Source: an uncultured Eubacteriales bacterium (lineage in GTDB: Bacteria > Bacillota > Clostridia > Oscillospirales > Acutalibacteraceae). Taken from it: a stretch of 30,627 nt of DNA. Numbering within the stretch: the stretch's first letter is position 1; every line of letters begins with the position of its first letter. The stretch covers positions 1 to 30,627 of the forward strand of contig ONEU01000020.1 of the NCBI GenBank assembly GCA_900316925.1. Reading direction: 5' to 3'. Both the position numbers and the translations under genes were made by a program. Below the pieces are notes generated by a model. It saw only the letters and a list, made by a program, of their open reading frames with translations. It made no database searches and had not been told where the DNA came from. Below are positions 1 to 6,658 of this stretch, piece after piece.

Positions 1-225
1 ATTCCTCTTTGCTGGATTCCTCTTTGCTTGATTCTTCTTTGCTTGATTCTTCTTTGCTGGATTCCTGTTTGCTGGATTCCTGCTTGCTCGATTCCTGCTT
101 GCTGGATTCCTGCTTGCTCGATTCCTGCTTGCTCGATTCCTGCTTGCTGGATTCCTCTTTGCTGGATTCCTGCTTGCTCGATTCCTGTTTGCCGGATTCC
201 TGTTTGCCGGATTCCTCCTTACTGA
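1..225. repeat. 15-bp tandem repeat, about 15 copies
   Basis: The 15-bp unit GATTCCTGCTTGCTC (plus-strand reading) recurs in perfect register from the window edge to about 225, with variation at a few positions. On the minus strand it encodes the Lys-Gln-Glu-Ser-Ser repeat of the lipoprotein. Because the unit is a multiple of three, copy gain or loss keeps the frame. The array continues beyond the window, so its full copy number is unknown. Confidence 0.9.
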
Positions 226-388
226 CGACAGAGCTTTCCGGCTGGCTGTCGGCTGAAACCTGTGCCACGGTCCCGGCTGCTATGGATGATTCTATCGGAT
301 TTGCGGCGGCATTTCCGGAGCAGGCTGCCGCCGTCAGTGCCAGCAGCAGAATCATGGCTGCTTTGGTAATTCTGTGTTGTCTGTTCAT
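1..388 (-). CDS. Repeat-rich lipoprotein, C-terminal part outside window
   Basis: This minus-strand reading frame starts at the ATG at 388 behind an AGGAG ribosome-binding site 5 nt upstream and stays open to the window edge, so only the first ~129 residues are visible. The N-terminus is basic, then hydrophobic (residues ~10-22), and ends in a Thr-Ala-Ala-Ala-Cys-Ser stretch that resembles a lipobox, although the usual Leu at -3 is Ala. From about residue 56 the chain becomes about 15 tandem copies of a pentapeptide, Lys-(Gln/Glu)-Glu-Ser-(Ser/Gly), encoded by a 15-bp DNA repeat. The likely picture is a lipid-anchored surface protein with a charged, disordered spacer holding an outer domain that lies beyond the window. 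The function is unknown. It is 73 nt downstream of mutY on the same strand and may be its operon partner. Confidence 0.75.
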   Translation of the reverse strand, partial: MNRQHRITKAAMILLLALTAAACSGNAAANPIESSIAAGTVAQVSADSQPESSVVSKEESGKQESGKQESSKQESSKEESSKQESSKQESSKQESSKQESSKQESSKQESSKEESSKEESSKEESSKEE

Positions 389-461
389 ACGATCTCCTCT
401 GTTATCCAAGCGGCAGCAGTCTTTTTCCCATCCTGTGCGCTTCCTTTTTGATGATGATTCG

Positions 462-1523
462 TCAACGGTCTTTCAGCAGCTTCTGAAAAGCCGTCGGCAG
501 AGCATAATTCTCCTGCAGCTCCTGCGGTGATACCCAGATAAATCGGTCGGCTTTTTGCTGTACGCCGACACGGTATCCGCGCATGAACCAGTCAATATGC
601 GTGAAAACGTGTTTTGCTTCCCGGTAAAAGCTCACCGTCTGAGGCTCCAGACCCCATTCCTTGAGATGTGCCAGGATCTCCTCGTCCCGGAAAAAGCCTT
701 CTATATTCGGTAGCTGGTACATCCCCGACAGCAAGCCCTTTTTCGGACGTTTTTCCAATGCCACGGAACCGTCCGGCGCCGTCAGCAGTAACACCGTCTT
801 CTCTTCCCGGCGCCTCTTTTGCTGCTTGATCCGCACCGGCAGCTCCCCCGTCAGGTGCTCACGGTACGCCGTGCACCGTGCCTGCAGCGGACACCGGATA
901 CAATCCGGCTCACCGTTCGGCAGACAGATCGTTTCTCCCAGTTCCATGAGACCTTCATTGAAGGCTCCCGCTTCCGCCGGCATGATCTCCTGCAATTGCT
1001 CCGTGACAGCCTTCTTCGTTTCCGGCAGCAGGACATTATCCCGGCTCCCCGTCAGACGTGAAATGACACGCAGAACATTCCCGTCTACGGCCGGCACTCT
1101 CTCCTGAAAGCAGATGGATGCGATCGCACCGGCGGTATAGTCACCGATACCGGCGAGCTTCCGCAGTTCGGCATATCGCTGCGGAAACACTCCTCCATAT
1201 TCCTCCATCACGGTCTGTGCCGCCTTTTTCAGGTTCCGGGCACGGCTGTAATACCCCAGTCCCTCCCAGAGCTTGAGCAGGGCGTCGTCATCCACGGCTG
1301 CCAATGACGCCACATCCGGCAAGGCCTCCATAAACCGTTGATAGTATTTCATCACCGCTTCGATCCGGGTCTGCTGGAGCATGATCTCCGAGATCCAGAC
1401 ATGATACGGCTCTGTATCCTGCCGCCAGGGCAGGCTTCTTCTGTTTTCCCTGAACCACTCTGACAGCGGTCCGATCATCCAGGCAATGCTGTTGTCCCGT
1501 TTTTCTGTTTTCGTATTTTTCAT
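462..1523 (-). CDS. mutY: A/G-specific adenine DNA glycosylase MutY
   Basis: MutY removes adenine mispaired with 8-oxoguanine and so prevents G:C to T:A mutation. The 353-residue length is normal. Visible hallmarks are the catalytic Glu46 in SEIMLQQT, the helix-hairpin-helix loop LAGIGDYTAGAI (123-134), the catalytic Asp147 in VDGN, and four iron-sulfur cysteines C200, C208, C211 and C217. The first cysteine spacing is seven residues, the form I associate with Firmicute homologues. The C-terminal part from about 240 matches the position of the NUDIX-like 8-oxoG recognition domain. The start ATG at 1523 follows GGAAGGA almost without spacing, so an inner start at Met16 cannot be excluded. It lies 39 nt downstream of the thioredoxin-like gene on the same strand. 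Confidence 0.95.
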   Translation of the reverse strand: MKNTKTEKRDNSIAWMIGPLSEWFRENRRSLPWRQDTEPYHVWISEIMLQQTRIEAVMKYYQRFMEALPDVASLAAVDDDALLKLWEGLGYYSRARNLKKAAQTVMEEYGGVFPQRYAELRKLAGIGDYTAGAIASICFQERVPAVDGNVLRVISRLTGSRDNVLLPETKKAVTEQLQEIMPAEAGAFNEGLMELGETICLPNGEPDCIRCPLQARCTAYREHLTGELPVRIKQQKRRREEKTVLLLTAPDGSVALEKRPKKGLLSGMYQLPNIEGFFRDEEILAHLKEWGLEPQTVSFYREAKHVFTHIDWFMRGYRVGVQQKADRFIWVSPQELQENYALPTAFQKLLKDR

Positions 1524-1562
1524 TCCTTCCCGAATCCCTTCGCTGTGCAGTCCTGCACGTCT

Positions 1563-1886
1563 TCAAAGCAAAAGCTCGTCAATCACATCCGTATAGGCAC
1601 TGGAGGGATTGGCGCCGTTAATCCGCTCTGTCAGCTTGCCGTCCTTAAAGAACAGGACAACCGGCGTCTGATCTATGGCAAACACCGATGCCAGATCCGG
1701 CGACTGCTCCACATCTACCGCAATGACACGGATATGATCGTAGTAAAGATCCGCTATCTCCTCCATGGTCGGCAGCAGCCCCCGGCTCTGCACACACCAT
1801 TCTGCATAAAAAAACACCATCCGCACTCCATGCTCAATGCGCTGTTCAAAATCATACGAGTCCGCGTAAATCATATCGTCACTCAA
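1563..1886 (-). CDS. Thioredoxin-like protein with CVQS active site
   Basis: This ~107-residue protein has the size and fold signals of a single thioredoxin domain: a beta-strand ending in FFYAEWC, an alpha helix, and the cis-proline segment DQTPVVLFF. The usual Trp-Cys-Gly-Pro-Cys active site is replaced by Trp-Cys-Val-Gln-Ser-Arg, so only one cysteine is present and ordinary dithiol-disulfide exchange is not possible. It could act as a monothiol enzyme, a peroxide or thiol reductase needing glutathione-like partners, or a binding protein. I chose the TTG start at 1886 because AAGGGTGA lies about 5 nt upstream. A GTG at 1895 is in frame but overlaps that site. It lies between the membrane protein gene and mutY, probably in one transcript. 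Confidence 0.8.
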   Translation of the reverse strand: MSDDMIYADSYDFEQRIEHGVRMVFFYAEWCVQSRGLLPTMEEIADLYYDHIRVIAVDVEQSPDLASVFAIDQTPVVLFFKDGKLTERINGANPSSAYTDVIDELLL

Positions 1887-1952
1887 AAAACTCACCCTTA
1901 TAACGTCATTTTTCGCTATGCTGACCTGCTATAATCAGGATACCGGATCTGC

Positions 1953-2324
1953 TCACGGCTTTCTGTTATCCCTCTTCTCTCTCAGCCGCACGGCGTAGAA
2001 GCCGATAAACGGCAGCTGCTTTTGCTGAACCTTTACCGCAGAGGTTATTCCGAAGATCATCATCATCACATAAGCAATACTGATGGCAATGGTCAGCGTA
2101 AAGGCCACGATCCCCTGTACAGGCGGGGAGAAAGAAAAAATCAGACAGATCAGCAGGTCCAGAAGATACAGTATCGTAAAAACAACACAGAGAATCCCGC
2201 CCTGGTACTTATGAAAGCGCAGGTCGGGATTGTTCTTCTCAACTGCAAAGTGGCCGACCAAAAACAGCACACTGATATATGAAAGAGCCGAAAGGAATTT
2301 GATATTGGTATTATCCTCGTTCAT
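1953..2324 (-). CDS. Small multi-pass membrane protein, DUF4870-like
   Basis: The 123-residue product has about three hydrophobic segments: LSALSYISVLFLVGHFAV near the N-terminus, one around GGILCVVFTILYLLDLLIC, and one around IVAFTLTIAISIAYVMMMIFG. A charged turn (EKNNPDLRFHKYQGG) after the first helix resembles the polar loop of DUF4870-type proteins, a family of unknown function, and I place it there only tentatively. The ATG at 2324 has GGGAG about 10 nt upstream and is preferred to a longer frame opening at 2390, which would overlap the promoter. It is the first gene after a consensus promoter and probably heads a transcript with the thioredoxin-like gene, mutY and the lipoprotein. Confidence 0.7.
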   Translation of the reverse strand: MNEDNTNIKFLSALSYISVLFLVGHFAVEKNNPDLRFHKYQGGILCVVFTILYLLDLLICLIFSFSPPVQGIVAFTLTIAISIAYVMMMIFGITSAVKVQQKQLPFIGFYAVRLREKRDNRKP

Positions 2325-2357
2325 CGCGTTGACACTCCCGGTAGTAAATCTCTTCTT

Positions 2358-2386
2358 ATTGTATAATACATACTGAGAGATTGCAA
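2358..2386 (-). promoter_or_regulatory. Sigma-A promoter for the DUF4870-like gene
   Basis: On the minus strand TTGCAA (2386-2381) and TACAAT (2363-2358) are separated by exactly 17 bp. The start codon follows about 33 bp after the -10 box, so the leader is short. The promoter shows why translation from the longer upstream frame is unlikely. Confidence 0.75.
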
Positions 2387-2496
2387 GCAATTTTTGCTGG
2401 GCAGGAATGCCAGGTCATATCCGGCAGGGCTTTGTCATATAGATGTTGAGAAACAGCAACGAGGCTTGTCCTCATTCAGAAAGGAATGAAAGCAAA

Positions 2497-3456
2497 ATGG
2501 CAGGATATTATCCTGAAGGCAGACTTATGAACACGGTGGAGAACCTTTCCGCTATGCAGTCCTTGTCGCAGCTCAATGAGGCCTATCACGACGGAAGGAT
2601 TCTCGAAGCCAGAGCGATCGTGTGTGATTCCTCACACAATCTCATCGTCGATCTGGGCGTGATGCGGGGCATTATCCCCCGTGAGGAAGGTGCAATCGGT
2701 ATCCGGGAGGGAACCGTGCGGGATATCGCAGTGATCTCCCGCGTCAACAGACCTGTTTGCTTTGTTATCACCGACTTCAGAAAAAATGAAGCCGGCAGAA
2801 CTGTCGCCATCCTTTCCCGGAGACTCGCACAGGAACGCTGTATGCGGGAATATATTGCCGAGCTGGTCCCCGGTGATGTGATCGACGCAAAGATCACTCA
2901 CCTGGACTCCTTCGGTGCCTTTGCCGATATCGGATGCGGGATCGTCTCCCTGCTGCCCATCGACTCCATCTCGGTTTCCAGGATCGACCATCCCAGAGAA
3001 CGCTTTACCGTGGGCATGGATATCCGTGCCATTGTGAAGACCGTCGAGAACCGCCGTATCAGTCTCACCCATAAGGAGCTGTTGGGCACCTGGGAGGAAA
3101 ATGCCGAAAACTTTGAAGTGGGCGAAACCGTTGCCGGCATCATCCGTTCCGTGGAGGACTATGGCGCTTTCGTGGAACTGGCACCCAATCTTGCAGGTCT
3201 GGCCGAAATGAAGGATCATCTCCGTGCCGGTCAGCAGGCCAGCGTCTATATCAAGAATATCATTCCCTCCCGTATGAAGATCAAGCTCATTATTATTGAT
3301 ACCTTCGACTACGAATATCATCCCCAGCAGCCCCGTTATTTCTTTGAGGGCTCTCACATGGACTCCTTCTACTATTCTCCGCCCACCTCCGAAAAGGTCA
3401 TTGAAACCATCTTTGACACCGAGGGACAGGGGGTCCTCATGCGCCAGTGTCTGTGA
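2497..3456 (+). CDS. S1-domain RNA-binding protein
   Basis: The ~319-residue product contains three S1-like OB-fold regions: a degenerate one at about 32-105, a clear one at about 124-190 (PGDVIDAKITHLDSFGAFADIG), and another at about 207-265 (VGETVAGIIRSVEDYGAFVELA). The Gly-Ala-Phe signature of RNA-binding S1 domains is in both of the latter. It resembles the short ribosomal-protein-S1-like proteins of Clostridia and probably binds mRNA or ribosomes in the cytoplasm, but full bpsA/rpsA length and domain number are missing. The last ~55 residues are rich in Tyr, Phe and Pro and fit no domain I know. The start is uncertain: ATG 2497 has AAAGGA 11 nt upstream, while ATG 2527 has GAAGG with 7 nt spacing. 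It is transcribed divergently from the membrane-protein gene. Confidence 0.82.
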   Translation: MAGYYPEGRLMNTVENLSAMQSLSQLNEAYHDGRILEARAIVCDSSHNLIVDLGVMRGIIPREEGAIGIREGTVRDIAVISRVNRPVCFVITDFRKNEAGRTVAILSRRLAQERCMREYIAELVPGDVIDAKITHLDSFGAFADIGCGIVSLLPIDSISVSRIDHPRERFTVGMDIRAIVKTVENRRISLTHKELLGTWEENAENFEVGETVAGIIRSVEDYGAFVELAPNLAGLAEMKDHLRAGQQASVYIKNIIPSRMKIKLIIIDTFDYEYHPQQPRYFFEGSHMDSFYYSPPTSEKVIETIFDTEGQGVLMRQCL

Positions 3457-3598
3457 TTTTCCGAAAAAATCCCCCGGATATGCAGGAACGTACACTTTTT
3501 GAGTCATACCGTCAGGTGTTCATACATCAGAATGTGAATTAAAAACATCCTGGTGCCGTTTTCTGCCAATAATCCTCATTTCGTCTGACAGCGTCATG

Positions 3599-3631
3599 CA
3601 GGAAAAATGCCGTCAAAAATCATTTTTCCTG
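3599..3631. repeat. Perfect 11-bp inverted repeat upstream of radC
   Basis: CAGGAAAAATG (3599-3609) and CATTTTTCCTG (3621-3631) are perfect reverse complements with an 11-nt gap. The element ends 15 bp before the radC -35 box. It could be a bidirectional weak terminator for the upstream gene or an operator; there is no clean U-run after the stem, so neither role is settled. Confidence 0.6.
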
Positions 3632-3646
3632 ATACGACAAATCTTA

Positions 3647-3675
3647 TTGCTATTTCTGCAATTATAAGCTATAAT
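3647..3675 (+). promoter_or_regulatory. Sigma-A promoter of radC
   Basis: TTGCTA (3647-3652) and a perfect TATAAT (3670-3675) are separated by 17 bp. The radC start follows 45 bp later with AAGGAG at 3705-3710. I see no Gram-positive LexA box around it. Confidence 0.8.
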
Positions 3676-3720
3676 AGATATGTGAAATGAAATGATCAGA
3701 AAGCAAGGAGAATAGACGAT

Positions 3721-4425
3721 ATGGCAGGAACAAAAGGGCTGCACGACGGTCACCGTGACCGGGTGAGAGATAAGTTTTTGGAAAGCGGACTGGATAAATT
3801 CAGGGACCATGAAGCACTTGAGCTGATGCTGTTCTACGCGATCCCCCGCAAGGATACCAACGAGATTGCTCACATCCTGCTCAACCGCTGCCAGTCCTTC
3901 TCCGGCGTACTGGACGCTCCCATTGAGGTGCTGCAGGACTGCGGTCTGAGTAAAAGCGCCGCTGTGTTCATCAAGCTCATGCCCGAGGTCTGCTCACGCT
4001 ACTTCAAAGACAAGTACCAGAGTGAAAACAATCATGCCGTGACCGAGGATACCATCGGTGAGCATCTGCTGCATTACTTCATCGGGGCGGATGAAGAACA
4101 GGTGGTTCTGCTCCTGCTCGATCCGAAGGGAAAAATCCGCTTCTGCGACGTCATCAGCAAGGGAACGATCTCCGCTTCTGAGGTCAATGTACGGAAAATC
4201 CTCAACCTTGCAGTCAAGTACGGGGCAAGCGGTGCGGTCATCGCCCATAACCACCCCAGCGGCATTCCTCTCCCCTCCCGCACGGATGTGAAGGTTACCA
4301 TCAGCATCCAGCACGCCCTCAAGGCTGTGGGGGTTGTCCTGCTTGACCACATTATCGTAGCGGATATGGATTATACCTGTATGTCACAGCTCGACGACTA
4401 TTCCGAACTCTTCCTCAAAAGATAA
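3721..4425 (+). CDS. radC: RadC family protein (JAB/MPN metalloprotease fold)
   Basis: The 234-residue product matches the usual RadC (UPF0758) length and layout: an N-terminal helix-hairpin-helix-like region (about 25-95) and a C-terminal JAB1/MPN domain from about 110. The metal site is intact, with His176 and His178 in HNHPSG and Asp189 following at the usual spacing. Members are called DNA repair proteins, but the biochemical role of the family is unresolved. The ATG at 3721 is preceded by AAGGAG 10 nt upstream and by its own promoter, and the gene is closed by a strong terminator, so it is monocistronic. It converges on mutL. Confidence 0.95.
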   Translation: MAGTKGLHDGHRDRVRDKFLESGLDKFRDHEALELMLFYAIPRKDTNEIAHILLNRCQSFSGVLDAPIEVLQDCGLSKSAAVFIKLMPEVCSRYFKDKYQSENNHAVTEDTIGEHLLHYFIGADEEQVVLLLLDPKGKIRFCDVISKGTISASEVNVRKILNLAVKYGASGAVIAHNHPSGIPLPSRTDVKVTISIQHALKAVGVVLLDHIIVADMDYTCMSQLDDYSELFLKR

Positions 4426-4429
4426 TTCA

Positions 4430-4470
4430 GGCGGCTGCCGCTCATTCCGGGCGACAGCCGCTGTTTTTTT
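4430..4470 (+). terminator. Rho-independent terminator of radC
   Basis: GCGGCTG and CAGCCGC form the outer 7-bp stem, with an inner CGC/GCG pair, followed by a run of seven T residues. It begins 6 nt after the radC stop codon. Confidence 0.85.
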
Positions 4471-4506
4471 ATCATACGGTTATCAGTCAAGAACAGAAAA
4501 AGAGAT

Positions 4507-4552
4507 GTCAGGGGACTCTCGCGAAAAAGTCCCTCCGACACCCCTGAAAACG
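4507..4552 (+). repeat. Dispersed palindromic repeat, copy 1 of 2
   Basis: This ~46-bp stretch holds a GGGACT...AGTCCC hairpin (4512-4533) followed by CGACACCCC and GAAA. It aligns almost end to end with 14751-14792. It sits between two convergent genes, radC and mutL, in non-coding DNA. Confidence 0.7.
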
Positions 4553-4580
4553 GAAATAATATCTGCTTTCGGATCGGATA

Positions 4581-6632
4581 TCATATCCGCTTGAAGTTTT
4601 TCTCAATCTCGCTTTTTGACAGGAAGAAATAGATCGGACGGCCATGGGGACAGTACTTGACCTCCGGATGTCTCTCCAGTTCCAGTACCAGTTCGATCAG
4701 CTCTTCCGGCTTGTTCCGGTTGCCGGCCTTGATTGCCGCACGACAGGCGGTGTTCTGATAGATCCACTCCATCTTCTCCGACAATATCAGCTTCTTGTGG
4801 GTCTTGAGGTACTGGGCAATCTCCAGAAATGTCTCGGTGATCTCCAGCTGCTCCAGTAACAGCGGAACCGCCCGGATCAGGATCATTCCCCGGCCAAATT
4901 CCTCCACCTCGAAGCCTGCCTCCGACAACAGCTCCCGGTTCTCCAGAACGGCTTCACAATCCCCTTTGTCCATGGTCAACGTCACAGGCTCCAACAGAAA
5001 TTGTGCACTCGTGTCCTGCTTCTTCTGCTTCAGCTTCTCGTAGATCAGCCGCTCATGGGCGGCGTGCTTATCAATGAACATCAACCGGTCGTCACCATAT
5101 TCCAGGATGAGATAGGTGGAAAATGCCTCTCCGATGTAAGTCCGCGGAAGCTCACGCTCACTGCTGTCCACGATCGAAACCGGCGTGAGAATCGGCTGGG
5201 GCGTGGCTTCGGCAGCAGGCTCCTCTTCCGGAAGAACCGTCAGGGACTGCCCGGAAAGCTCCGGCTCTGTTCCGGCAGGTGCCACGGGAGGAACTGTCTG
5301 TTCCATAGGCGGTGCAGACTGTATGGGAAGGGCCACAGGCGCCGTTACCCGCTCCGTCGGCGGAACCGGCATCGGCTTTTGCGCATTCTCCCGCTCCGAC
5401 AAATGCACCTCCCTGATGATACTATTGGAACGGTAATACTGCTGTGCAGCCGTGGCAGGGTCATTCAGAATCTGTGTTCCGAACGCTCTGGACGCCGGCA
5501 TAAAGACCTCCGGCTCTTCTTCCTTCGGTGCAGCAGGCGTGTACGAAAATCCTAACTGTGTTCCACGGTCGGCGGTCCGTCCCAATACCTTGGGATCAAC
5601 AGGGGCATCCTCCGCCGTGACGGGACGGTTCGTGCGGGTATCGTATTCCGAGAGCGCCGTGCGCACCCCATGATAGACACATTCGTACACCGGCCGTTCA
5701 TTCGTGAAACGGATTTCCAGCTTGGCAGGATGGACATTCACATCCAGCGACGAGCAGTTCATCTGCAGATCAATGACGCAGGCAGGATATTTCCCCACCA
5801 TGATAAAGCCCTTGTACGCCTGTTCCAATGCGGCGATCCCTGTCTTCGTCCGGACATAGCGCCCGTTGACAAAGAACATCTGCATACTCCGGCTGGCCCG
5901 CACGGCACTCACCGGCTTGCTGACATACCCCGTCATGCTGATGCCCTCATACTCATAGTTCACCGGGATCAGTCCCTCGTAGAACTGCTTGCCGAATACC
6001 TGAAAGATCGTGGTGTCGAGCTTGCCGTTGCCGGAGGTCTTCATCACCTGTCTGCCGTCACGGATGAAGGTAAAGCTGATCTCCGGATGGGAGAGGGCGA
6101 TCCTGTCCATCAGAGACGAAACCGTATTCGACTCGGAGGAATCCTTCTTCAGGAACTTCATGCGGGCAGGCACATTATAGAACAGGTCACGGACAATGAA
6201 GGTAGTGCCCTGGGGACAGCCGATGGTCATAAATTCCTGTTCCTCACCGCCGTCCAGACGGTAAAGCGTGCCGTCGGCTTCCTTTTCGTTCTTGGTCATC
6301 AGCTCCACCTTCGAGACCGCACAGATGGAAGCCAGCGCTTCTCCGCGGAAACCGAGAGTCTCTATGCTGTCCAGATCGTCCTGTACCGCAATCTTACTGG
6401 TGGCGTGGCGCAGAAACGCATTCTTCACGTCCTCACGCTCTATGCCCACTCCGTTGTCAGCCACACGCATGAAGGTGACACCGCCGTTTTTGATCTCCAC
6501 CGTCACGGCGGTCGCATGAGCGTCAATGGCGTTCTCCACCAACTCCTTGATGACAGACGCCGGTCTCTCGATCACCTCGCCGGCAGCGATCAGCTCCGCC
6601 ACCTGCTTGGTCAATACATTGATCACAGCCAT
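4581..6632 (-). CDS. mutL: DNA mismatch repair protein MutL
   Basis: MutL couples MutS mismatch recognition to strand incision. The N-terminus has the GHKL ATPase motifs ELVENAIDAHATAV, DNGVGI, HATSKI and TLGFRGEAL. A Pro-rich, low-conservation linker occupies about 340-480. The C-terminal domain carries the endonuclease motif DKHAAHERLIYE (521-532), together with ACRAAIKAGN, CPHGRP and a terminal FKR, so this should be a nicking MutL, as expected for bacteria without MutH. Length is 683 residues. The ATG at 6632 has AAGGAGG 7 nt upstream and lies 26 nt after mutS, in the same transcript. The stop codon sits in the loop of a small perfect stem, CGGATA/TATCCG. Confidence 0.97.
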   Translation of the reverse strand: MAVINVLTKQVAELIAAGEVIERPASVIKELVENAIDAHATAVTVEIKNGGVTFMRVADNGVGIEREDVKNAFLRHATSKIAVQDDLDSIETLGFRGEALASICAVSKVELMTKNEKEADGTLYRLDGGEEQEFMTIGCPQGTTFIVRDLFYNVPARMKFLKKDSSESNTVSSLMDRIALSHPEISFTFIRDGRQVMKTSGNGKLDTTIFQVFGKQFYEGLIPVNYEYEGISMTGYVSKPVSAVRASRSMQMFFVNGRYVRTKTGIAALEQAYKGFIMVGKYPACVIDLQMNCSSLDVNVHPAKLEIRFTNERPVYECVYHGVRTALSEYDTRTNRPVTAEDAPVDPKVLGRTADRGTQLGFSYTPAAPKEEEPEVFMPASRAFGTQILNDPATAAQQYYRSNSIIREVHLSERENAQKPMPVPPTERVTAPVALPIQSAPPMEQTVPPVAPAGTEPELSGQSLTVLPEEEPAAEATPQPILTPVSIVDSSERELPRTYIGEAFSTYLILEYGDDRLMFIDKHAAHERLIYEKLKQKKQDTSAQFLLEPVTLTMDKGDCEAVLENRELLSEAGFEVEEFGRGMILIRAVPLLLEQLEITETFLEIAQYLKTHKKLILSEKMEWIYQNTACRAAIKAGNRNKPEELIELVLELERHPEVKYCPHGRPIYFFLSKSEIEKNFKRI

Positions 6633-6658
6633 CCTTTTCCCTCCTTTTTCCGTTCCCG

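Noticed and set aside
1..225. Possible CRISPR array at the left edge
   Set aside because: The 15-bp units are contiguous, with no unique spacers, and encode a regular peptide repeat.
9..530. Plus-strand reading frame of 173 codons with Leu-Leu-Asp-Ser-Ser repeats
   Set aside because: It is the antisense of the lipoprotein repeat. The minus-strand frame has a signal-like N-terminus and a ribosome-binding site, and this one runs into mutY.
4575..4589. Terminator or operator at the mutL stop codon
   Set aside because: CGGATA-TGA-TATCCG is perfect but only 6 bp, has no U-run, and overlaps the coding end; chance is a sufficient explanation.
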